From: an uncultured Ruminococcus sp.
GTDB lineage: Bacteria; Bacillota; Clostridia; Oscillospirales; Ruminococcaceae
Assembly: GCA_947174965.1 (NCBI GenBank)
Contig: CAMWKY010000112.1
Location: forward strand, 1-7,059
Length of the DNA: 7,059 bases
Direction of reading: 5' to 3'
The first letter of the stretch is position 1, and the number at the start of each line of letters is the position of its first letter. Made by a program: the position numbers and the translations under genes. A model generated the notes under the pieces. The model was not told the origin of the DNA. It saw only the letters and a list, made by a program, of their open reading frames with translations, and made no database searches. Positions 1-7,059 of this stretch are shown here, piece by piece.

Positions 1-44
1 TTTTATTTTCGTCAAAATATATTCTTTTATTTGACTTGACTGCA

Positions 45-95
45 AAAAAATTATGTAAAAATAATACCCTCACTGAAAGAAATCAGCGAGGGTAT
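45..95 (-). terminator. Intrinsic terminator after glnN
   Basis: On the minus strand a 13-bp stem (arms 83-95 and 64-76, one G-U pair) closes a 6-nt loop at 77-82. It is followed directly by a U-rich run (TATTTTTACATAATTTTTTT, about 63 down to 44). It begins 28 bp past the glnN stop and should end the amt-pyrG-glnN transcript. On the plus strand no T-run follows, so it acts in one direction only. Positions 1-44 hold AT-rich sequence with nothing else I can support. Confidence 0.93.
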
Positions 96-122
96 CTATG
101 GGGAGAAAAGTAGATGTCTTGA

Positions 123-2213
123 TTATTTAACGCCAAAGAGAAGTTTATCGTATGTCGGGAAAGGCCAGTATTCTTCAGCAGTAACAGTTTCAGCTTTATC
201 AGCAGCAGCACGGAGTGTATCCATTTTCGGAAGAATACTGTCACGCACAAACTCTGATGCCTTGATTACATTATCAAAGTTTTTGAGTTCTGCAACAGCA
301 CCCTCCAAAGCAGATGCAGATTCGTCCATTTCGTCTGTAAGGTCTGAAAGTGTTGTGATAAGTCTCTTTTCATATTTGCAGGCTACAGAAACAACACTTG
401 TTTTTGCAGCAACAGAAGCAGCAGTATCAGCAGTAAACTTTGTTACAGCAGGAATAATCTCCTTGCGAGCCATATCAATCATAGTAAGAGCCTCAATATT
501 TACAGCTTTTATATAATTGTCAAGCATGATGTCACAGCGTGAGTAAATTTCAGCTTCTGTAAAGATTCCGTGAGATGTGAGCATATCAACATTCTTTTTG
601 TCGCAGATTTTCGGCATAGCGTCAGCAGTAGTCTTGAGATTGAGTAAGCCACGTTTTTCAGCTTCAGCAATCCATGCATCATCATAACCGTTGCCGTTGA
701 AGATGATTCTTTTGTGTTCTTTTATTGTACGCTTGATAAGTTCATGGAGTGCTGTATTGAAATCGTCTGCTTTTTCAAGTTCATCTGCAAACTGTTTAAG
801 AACTTCTGCAACAGCAGCATTAAGGTGGATATTTGCGCATGAAATGCTGTTTGACGAACCGAGCATACGGAACTCAAATTTATTGCCAGTGAAAGCAAAA
901 GGAGAAGTTCTGTTTCTGTCTGTAGTATCTTTGCGGAATTTAGGAAGTACATCAACACCAAGCTGCATTTTTTCTTTCTTTGTACCGCCGTATGGTGTGT
1001 CTGTTTCGATTGCATCAAGTACAGATGTAAGCTCATCACCCAGGAATATTGAGATAACAGCAGGAGGAGCTTCATTTGCACCAAGTCTGTGGTCATTTCC
1101 AGCTGTTGCAACAGAAAGACGGAGTAAATCCTGATAATCGTCAACAGCCTTGATTACTGAAGCAAGGAAAAGCAGGAACTGTGCATTTTCATGAGGTGTT
1201 TCACCAGGTGAAAGGAGATTTACGCCGGTATCTGTAGAAATAGACCAGTTGTTGTGCTTGCCTGAACCGTTTACGCCAGCAAACGGCTTTTCATGAAGCA
1301 GACATACAAGACCATGTTTCTTTGCGATTTTCTGCATAACTTCCATTGTAAGTTGATTGTGGTCTGTAGCAATGTTTGTTGTGCTGTATATCGGAGCAAG
1401 TTCATGTTGTGCAGGAGCAACTTCATTGTGCTTTGTCTTTGCAAGGATTCCGAGTTTCCAGAGTTCTTTATCAAGGTCTGCCATGTATTCGGAAACTTTC
1501 TGTTTGATTGAGCCGAAATAGTGGTCTTCAAGTTCCTGACCCTTTGGAGGCATTGCACCAAAAAGTGTACGTCCGCTCATGATAAGGTCTTTTCTCTGCG
1601 CATAAAGTTCAGCAGGTACGAGGAAATATTCCTGTTCAGGACCGACAGAAGTTTTTACAACTGTAACTTTGTCGTTGCCGAATAATTTAAGTATTCTCAA
1701 AGCCTGTTTGTTGAGTGCGTCCATTGAACGAAGAAGCGGAACTTTCTTATCAAGTGCTTCACCGGTGTATGAACAGAAGGCAGTCGGGATATAGAGTGTA
1801 CCATCTTTAATGAAAGCGTATGAAGTCGGGTCCCATGCTGTATAGCCACGAGCCTCAAATGTTGCACGAAGTCCGCCCGAAGGGAAAGAAGATGCGTCGG
1901 GTTCACCCTTTACAAGTTCTTTGCCTGAAAATTCCATAATAACTCTGCCGTCAGGAGATGGAGTTATAAAGCTGTCATGTTTTTCAGCTGTAAGACCAGT
2001 CAAAGGCTGAAACCAGTGTGTATAATGTGTTGCACCAAGTTCAATTGCCCAGTCTTTCATTGCGGATGCAACTGAATCAGCTACGGAAGCATCAAGCGGT
2101 TTGCCTTTGTCGATTGTTTCTTTAAGACTTTTATATATCTTTTCAGGCAGTCTTGCTTTCATAACTCTGTCGTCAAATACCATTGAACCAAAATATTCTG
2201 TAACCTTTTCCAT
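123..2213 (-). CDS. glnN: Type III glutamine synthetase (GSIII)
   Basis: This cytoplasmic enzyme makes glutamine from glutamate, ammonia and ATP, the main route of ammonium assimilation. The 696-residue length matches GSIII (about 700) and not GSI or GSII (about 350-470). Visible motifs in order: GSIII N-terminal region with [19 protein letters not shown] (112-130); GPEQEYF (191-197) with metal-ligand glutamates; [11 protein letters not shown] (261-271); [10 protein letters not shown] (315-324), the conserved substrate/ATP-binding loop; [13 protein letters not shown] (372-384); and [23 protein letters not shown] region (432-454) with the conserved arginines and FEFR metal-binding strand. A helical C-terminal region ends in [13 protein letters not shown]. 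The start is supported by GAGGAG 9 nt upstream. Only 24 bp separate it from the pyrG stop, so it is almost certainly cotranscribed with pyrG and ends at the terminator at 45-95. No disruption is seen. Confidence 0.97.
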   Translation of the reverse strand: MEKVTEYFGSMVFDDRVMKARLPEKIYKSLKETIDKGKPLDASVADSVASAMKDWAIELGATHYTHWFQPLTGLTAEKHDSFITPSPDGRVIMEFSGKELVKGEPDASSFPSGGLRATFEARGYTAWDPTSYAFIKDGTLYIPTAFCSYTGEALDKKVPLLRSMDALNKQALRILKLFGNDKVTVVKTSVGPEQEYFLVPAELYAQRKDLIMSGRTLFGAMPPKGQELEDHYFGSIKQKVSEYMADLDKELWKLGILAKTKHNEVAPAQHELAPIYSTTNIATDHNQLTMEVMQKIAKKHGLVCLLHEKPFAGVNGSGKHNNWSISTDTGVNLLSPGETPHENAQFLLFLASVIKAVDDYQDLLRLSVATAGNDHRLGANEAPPAVISIFLGDELTSVLDAIETDTPYGGTKKEKMQLGVDVLPKFRKDTTDRNRTSPFAFTGNKFEFRMLGSSNSISCANIHLNAAVAEVLKQFADELEKADDFNTALHELIKRTIKEHKRIIFNGNGYDDAWIAEAEKRGLLNLKTTADAMPKICDKKNVDMLTSHGIFTEAEIYSRCDIMLDNYIKAVNIEALTMIDMARKEIIPAVTKFTADTAASVAAKTSVVSVACKYEKRLITTLSDLTDEMDESASALEGAVAELKNFDNVIKASEFVRDSILPKMDTLRAAADKAETVTAEEYWPFPTYDKLLFGVK

Positions 2214-2237
2214 AATAAATTTCTCCTCACATTTAAT

Positions 2238-3930
<1,693 letters not shown>

Positions 3931-3941
3931 AAATACGTTAA

Positions 3942-5771
3942 TTATTTTGTTGCACCCATAAGCACTTTGTTTTCTTCGGGTGAATCCTGTAAAGCGTCAT
4001 AGCCCTGCTCACCTGTGCGGATTTTGATAACATTTTCAATATCATAGATAAAGAGTTTTCCGTCACCATAGTTGCCTGTATAGAGAGCAGCTCTTGCTGC
4101 ATCAATAACTTTGTCAACAGGTACTGCACAAAGTGCAATTTCTGCTTTCATCTTCGGGAGCAGATTCATTTCAATTCGTGTACCACGATAATATTTCTGC
4201 TGACCTTTCTGCATACCACAACCAAGAACATTTGTTACTGTGATACCTGTGATATTGATTGCTTCCATAGCCTGAATGAAGTCTTGAAGTTTCTGCTGTT
4301 TGAATATTGCAACAACTTTTGTCATCTTGACTTCACCGTCCGGAGCAGGAGCAACATAGCTTTTTACTTCTACTGCCTCATTGACAGGTACTTTTTCAAC
4401 GCTCTTTGCATCATCTTTTGTATAGCCATACACTGAAACATCACTCATTGACGGAGCAAAATCAGCATAAGACGAGATAAGTCCGTGTTCTGTAACATCA
4501 AGACCGAGGATTTCCTCCTGTTCAGTTGCACGAAGTCCGATTGTCTTTTTGATTGCAAAGAAAATAACTGTCATTGTTACTGCTGTCCATGCGGCTACTG
4601 CAAATACACCAAGAAGCTGTTTGCCAAGAAGTTCAAATCCACCGCCATAGAATAAACCTTCACAGGCGATTCCGCTTGCACCGCCGTCCTGTGCGATTGC
4701 AAATCCGGGTGCTGTATCTGTTGCGAAAAGTCCGACTGCAATTGTACCCCATAAACCGTTCATCATGTGTACTGCAACTGCACCTACAGGGTCATCAACG
4801 TGGAGAACATAATCCAAGAACCATACACCAAAACATACAAGAAATCCTGATACTATACCAACGCAGATTGCGCCGAATGCGTCCATTACGTCACAGCCTG
4901 CTGTAATTCCGACAAGTCCTGCGAGTGATGCGTTAAGGCACATTGAAACATCAGGTTTGCCGTATTTGAGCCATGTGAATACCATACAGGTAACAGTTGC
5001 AATTGCAGGAGCAATTGTTGTTGTAAGGAAGATTGAGCCGAGCATTTCAACTGATGATGATGCAGCAGGGTTAAATCCGTACCAGCCGAACCAGAGAATG
5101 AAACAGCCTAATGCACCGATTGTAAGGTTGTGTCCGGGAATAGCGTTTACTTTTACATTGCCGTCCTTATCTTTGCTGAATTTGCCGATACGAGGTCCGA
5201 GTATTGTTGCACCGACAAGTGCAGATACACCGCCTACCATATGTATTGCACATGAGCCTGACAAGTCGTGGAATCCGAGTTGATAGAGCCAGCCGTCAGA
5301 ACTCCAAATCCAGTGTGCTTCAATAGGATAAACCAAAGCACTGATTATTCCTGAATAAACACAATATGAGAGAAATTTTGTTCTTTCAGCCATAGCACCT
5401 GAAACAATTGTTGCTGTAGTTGCGCAGAATACAAGGTTGAACACGAAGTTTGAGAAGTCGAAGTTGTCATATGATGTAAATATATCAAATCCGGGTTTTC
5501 CGATAAGTCCCATACAGTCCTCACCAAGAAGAAGTCCGCACCCTATAAGTATGAACATTACTGTACCGATACAGAAGTCCATAAGGTTTTTCATAATAAT
5601 ATTGCCTGCGTTCTTTGCACGTGTGAATCCTGTTTCAACCATTGCAAATCCTGCCTGCATAAAGAATACAAGTGAAACTGCAATCAGAAACCATACACCG
5701 AAAACTTTGTCACCGACGATACTTTCTATTGTACTCATCAGTTCTTGTGACATTTCGTTTAATGCTAACAT
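3942..5771 (-). CDS. amt: Ammonium transporter fused to C-terminal PII signalling domain
   Basis: A 609-residue Amt/PII fusion in the cytoplasmic membrane, trimeric by homology, conducting ammonium inward. Residues about 20-430 are the Amt channel, with about 11 hydrophobic helices. Pore residues can be placed against E. coli AmtB: twin histidines His177 (DLSGSCAIHMVGG) and His335 (GAVAVHMMNG), Asp169, gate phenylalanines Phe115 and Phe233 (GWYGFNPA), Trp156. The family C-tail signature GLRATEQEEILGLDVTEHG is at 412-430. A polar linker (about 435-482) leads to the PII domain at 483-609. That domain aligns without gaps to GlnB from its Met: T-loop GCGMQKG...YYRGTRI (517-533), B-loop TGNYGDGK (565-572), C-loop VIKIRTGE (581-588). 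Gln39, Lys58 and Arg103 equivalents are kept. Tyr51, the uridylylation site, is Ile533, and Arg101 is Lys583. PII normally exists as a separate GlnK that plugs Amt; here it is tethered. No cleavable signal peptide is evident. GGGAGG lies 7 nt before the ATG. Confidence 0.96.
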   Translation of the reverse strand: MLALNEMSQELMSTIESIVGDKVFGVWFLIAVSLVFFMQAGFAMVETGFTRAKNAGNIIMKNLMDFCIGTVMFILIGCGLLLGEDCMGLIGKPGFDIFTSYDNFDFSNFVFNLVFCATTATIVSGAMAERTKFLSYCVYSGIISALVYPIEAHWIWSSDGWLYQLGFHDLSGSCAIHMVGGVSALVGATILGPRIGKFSKDKDGNVKVNAIPGHNLTIGALGCFILWFGWYGFNPAASSSVEMLGSIFLTTTIAPAIATVTCMVFTWLKYGKPDVSMCLNASLAGLVGITAGCDVMDAFGAICVGIVSGFLVCFGVWFLDYVLHVDDPVGAVAVHMMNGLWGTIAVGLFATDTAPGFAIAQDGGASGIACEGLFYGGGFELLGKQLLGVFAVAAWTAVTMTVIFFAIKKTIGLRATEQEEILGLDVTEHGLISSYADFAPSMSDVSVYGYTKDDAKSVEKVPVNEAVEVKSYVAPAPDGEVKMTKVVAIFKQQKLQDFIQAMEAINITGITVTNVLGCGMQKGQQKYYRGTRIEMNLLPKMKAEIALCAVPVDKVIDAARAALYTGNYGDGKLFIYDIENVIKIRTGEQGYDALQDSPEENKVLMGATK

Positions 5772-5803
5772 AATAATACCTCCCTTTATTCAGCAAATAC
5801 AAG

Positions 5804-5848
5804 AGGGTGTATGATAACCCGATACAGTATCGGAAAATCATACACCCC
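5804..5848 (-). terminator. Second leader hairpin (terminator-like), amt leader
   Basis: A 12-bp lower stem (5837-5848 with 5804-5815, outermost pair G-U) and a 6-bp upper stem (5828-5833 with 5819-5824, CCGATA/TATCGG, 3-nt loop) are separated by a small internal loop. The stem is long and stable, but the following sequence TCTTGTATTTG is only moderately U-rich, so termination strength is uncertain. Its 5' arm contains GGG and GTGTAT, which are also the loop end and 3' arm of the hexaloop hairpin at 5838-5859, so the two folds exclude each other. Confidence 0.5.
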
Positions 5849-5859
5849 ATTGTGTATAA
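5838..5859 (-). promoter_or_regulatory. Hexaloop hairpin 2 (AATGGG), candidate ANTAR site
   Basis: Minus-strand ATACAC-AATGGG-GTGTAT: six Watson-Crick pairs (5852-5857 with 5840-5845) and a 6-nt loop at 5846-5851. A further U-G and a U-A pair extend it to 8 bp. The loop has A at position 1 and G at position 4, the signature read by ANTAR-domain antiterminators such as EutV and NasR. Forming it uses the 5' arm of the downstream hairpin at 5804-5848. Confidence 0.55.
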
Positions 5860-5867
5860 GTACGTAC

Positions 5868-5913
5868 AAATAAAAAGATAGGACTACAGAATATCTATGT
5901 ATTCCGCAGCCCC
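5868..5913 (-). terminator. First leader terminator (attenuator), amt leader
   Basis: A 13-bp uninterrupted stem (5900-5912 with 5881-5893, three G-U pairs, extendable by one more G-U) closes a 6-nt loop (CATAGA, 5894-5899). It is followed by TATCTTTTTATTT (5880-5868). It starts about 12 nt after the predicted transcription start and about 96 nt before the amt ATG, so it should stop transcription before the coding region unless antagonised. Its 5' arm overlaps the hexaloop hairpin at 5907-5920. Confidence 0.7.
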
Positions 5914-5920
5914 TTTGCTG
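5907..5920 (-). promoter_or_regulatory. Hexaloop hairpin 1 (AAAGGG), candidate ANTAR site
   Basis: Minus-strand CAGC-AAAGGG-GCTG: four perfect G-C/A-T pairs around a 6-nt loop at 5911-5916, with A at loop position 1 and G at position 4. It begins about 6 nt from the predicted 5' end of the transcript. Its loop GGG and 3' arm GCTG are the base of the 5' arm of the terminator at 5868-5913, so it works structurally as an antiterminator. The stem alone is short, which fits a fold needing protein stabilisation. Confidence 0.55.
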
Positions 5921-5931
5921 TTTACAATGCT

Positions 5932-5960
5932 ATTATACTCCGTTGATACGGATTTGTCAA
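5932..5960 (-). promoter_or_regulatory. Consensus sigma-A promoter for amt-PII-pyrG-glnN
   Basis: Minus strand: TTGACA (5960-5955), 17-bp spacer, TATAAT (5937-5932), both perfect consensus. The predicted start is a G near 5925, giving a leader of about 154 nt. So strong a core promoter before a nitrogen-scavenging gene suggests control acts after initiation, in the leader RNA, although an undetected repressor site cannot be excluded. No sigma-54 (-24/-12) element was seen. Confidence 0.9.
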
Positions 5961-5992
5961 CCCTTTTTTCAAAGTTTTATGTTATGCACAGT

Positions 5993-6988
5993 TTATTTTC
6001 GGGGATTATGGAAAAAATCTGTGTATATTAATGAATCCGGAAATCCTTTCAGAAGATTTATCAGGAGCATTTTTTCATATTCTCTCTGTGATACTATGGG
6101 AAATTCGTCAATTAATTCAAGACCTTTTCTGATGTATAACTCTGTTGCCTCCATATTATCTAAAATAAAATAATTGTAGTATGCAAGTGTTCTGTAGCCG
6201 TTGCTGTCGTTATCTGTCAGCAGGTCAGGAGCTATTATATCAAATATCTTTTCCGCACGGTATTTATGAATATTAATAAAGCTGTAATAGAATAACAGGT
6301 CGTAGTAAACATCAGTGTAGGTTTGCAAATATGCCTTGTCAGTCAAAAAGTAATTCATGCCTATGCACAGTTCCATAGACCGTACCGCATAAGAAACACT
6401 TTTTTTGTCATCATGCCATACTCTGCTCATGAAAAACAGGTGCTGATATTTTGCAAGAGTTGTTTTATCTGCTTTATAGTTGTATGTACGTGGGTCAGGT
6501 ACTTCAATTTCACCAAAAGGTACGCCGTCAAGCATTTTTTTTATTATAGTACGATAATTAGTATTCAGTGGCTTTTTTGAATCTACAATGCTTTTAATCA
6601 GGAAGATTGTTCGCATAAAAATATCTATGTCGAACCATAAAGCAACACCTGCTATTAATGCTGTAAATAAGGGAAGTATATCATGTTTGTATATTACAAC
6701 CGCAAGAGTTATTACAACAGCACATACAATATAAAGTATAGTTTTTATTATGAATGAGGTTATTACCTGCTTTTCGGTATCGTTTTCCTTTGTCATTTTG
6801 ATTTCACATATTGGTGAGAAATTACAAGTATGCAATCCCGTACTTTTTGTATAGCTGAAAATCAGGTATTTGAATGAGTAAACTTTTCGTCCGAACAGAC
6901 TTTCTACGATATAAGTTAATGTTCCGTATATTCCGTAAGAAATCGGAATCCCGATAAATATGCCAAATAAAAATAACATAATTTCCAT
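5993..6988 (-). CDS. Unrecognised membrane protein with cytoplasmic-type helical C-terminal domain
   Basis: Function not recognised. The 331-residue protein starts with a hydrophobic helix (about 3-28), then a loop containing GRKVYSFKYLIFSY (33-46) and a C-x5-C pair (Cys55, Cys61), then hydrophobic segments at about 78-100 and 104-135. Residues about 140-331 are soluble, rich in Tyr, Phe and Lys, and predicted mostly helical. Pieces such as MEATELYIRKGLELIDEFP (279-297) look like a TPR-type helix pair. The N-terminal layout faintly resembles M50-like (site-2 protease family) proteins of Clostridia, but no HExxH metal motif is present, so a catalytically dead relative is only a weak guess. The start at 6988 is chosen because AGGAG (7000-6996) lies 7 nt upstream and a consensus promoter lies just before it. 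An in-frame ATG further upstream (7036) falls inside that promoter. No terminator follows the stop, so some readthrough into the amt region is possible. Confidence 0.85.
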   Translation of the reverse strand: MEIMLFLFGIFIGIPISYGIYGTLTYIVESLFGRKVYSFKYLIFSYTKSTGLHTCNFSPICEIKMTKENDTEKQVITSFIIKTILYIVCAVVITLAVVIYKHDILPLFTALIAGVALWFDIDIFMRTIFLIKSIVDSKKPLNTNYRTIIKKMLDGVPFGEIEVPDPRTYNYKADKTTLAKYQHLFFMSRVWHDDKKSVSYAVRSMELCIGMNYFLTDKAYLQTYTDVYYDLLFYYSFINIHKYRAEKIFDIIAPDLLTDNDSNGYRTLAYYNYFILDNMEATELYIRKGLELIDEFPIVSQREYEKMLLINLLKGFPDSLIYTDFFHNPRK

Positions 6989-7007
6989 AGAAACACTCCT
7001 TTTGTTA

Positions 7008-7036
7008 ATTATATCATATTTTACACAGAACGTCAA
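7008..7036 (-). promoter_or_regulatory. Extended -10 promoter of the membrane protein gene
   Basis: Minus strand: TTGACG (7036-7031), 17-bp spacer, TATAAT (7013-7008), preceded by TG one base upstream of the -10 (TGATATAAT). The predicted start near 7001 leaves a 5' leader of only about 13 nt, with the Shine-Dalgarno at its very end. This strong match also decides against a start codon at 7036. The remaining bases to 7059 are AT-rich with no further feature. Confidence 0.88.
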
Positions 7037-7059
7037 TAAATTATTTTATAATATTATTT

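Noticed and set aside
31..59. Plus-strand TTGACT followed 17 bp later by TGTAAA, a possible promoter
   Set aside because: The -10 matches only four of six bases, and it reads straight into the terminator hairpin and the antisense of glnN with no plus-strand gene.
691..1134. Plus-strand open frame of 147 codons inside glnN, and similar open frames opposite pyrG and amt
   Set aside because: They lie wholly inside well-conserved genes on the other strand, have low-complexity Ser/Leu/Phe-rich translations and no ribosome site; they are antisense shadows.
5700..5771. Cleavable signal peptide at the Amt N-terminus
   Set aside because: The first 20 residues are polar and acidic without a positively charged start or cleavage site; the first hydrophobic helix runs into the conserved Amt sequence QAGFAMVETGF.
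5860..5867. Palindrome GTACGTAC in the amt leader as an operator
   Set aside because: It is only 8 bp, lies well downstream of the promoter, and occurs once. It could equally be linker sequence between the two leader hairpins.
5900..5925. GGGGCTG in the amt leader as a Bacillus pyrG-like reiterative-transcription attenuator
   Set aside because: That mechanism needs the G-run at the very start of the transcript before pyrG. Here the run is about 12 nt in, and the gene is amt.
5772..5925. Glutamine riboswitch (glnA or downstream-peptide motif) in the amt leader
   Set aside because: I do not see the conserved three-stem glutamine aptamer core. The hexaloop/terminator arrangement explains the structure better.
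6989..7036. Upstream in-frame ATG that would add 16 residues to the membrane protein
   Set aside because: The extension overlaps the -35/-10 promoter and has no Shine-Dalgarno, while the ATG at 6988 has AGGAG at 7 nt.

Overview
The window comes from an AT-rich low-GC Gram-positive bacterium, most likely a gut or rumen Clostridia member of the Ruminococcus/Oscillospiraceae type. This rests on strong AGGAG-type Shine-Dalgarno sites, consensus sigma-A promoters, a type III glutamine synthetase and an Amt-PII fusion. The lineage is inferred; no marker gene is present. All genes read on the minus strand, so transcription runs from high to low coordinates.

Layout in transcription order: (1) an extended -10 promoter at 7008-7036 drives an unrecognised membrane protein (6988-5993). 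(2) A regulatory region of about 220 bp (5772-5992) holds a consensus promoter and an mRNA leader of about 154 nt with two terminator-like hairpins. Each is preceded by and overlaps a small hairpin with an AAWGGG hexaloop, which looks like an ANTAR-type antitermination leader. (3) An ammonium transporter fused to a PII signalling domain (5771-3942). (4) A 108-bp gap with a long interrupted inverted repeat (3865-3930). (5) CTP synthase pyrG (3833-2238). (6) After only 24 bp, type III glutamine synthetase glnN (2213-123). (7) A strong intrinsic terminator (95-45).

Genes 3, 5 and 6 probably form one nitrogen-assimilation transcription unit. Ammonium enters through Amt, glutamine synthetase fixes it into glutamine, and CTP synthase is a major consumer of glutamine amide nitrogen. 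The PII domain, which senses ATP/ADP and 2-oxoglutarate in this family, is tethered to the channel and lacks the uridylylated tyrosine.

The most interesting parts are the amt leader RNA, the PII fusion with its altered T-loop, and the inverted repeat before pyrG, whose loop can pair with the pyrG Shine-Dalgarno. No transposon, CRISPR array, tRNA or rRNA was seen.
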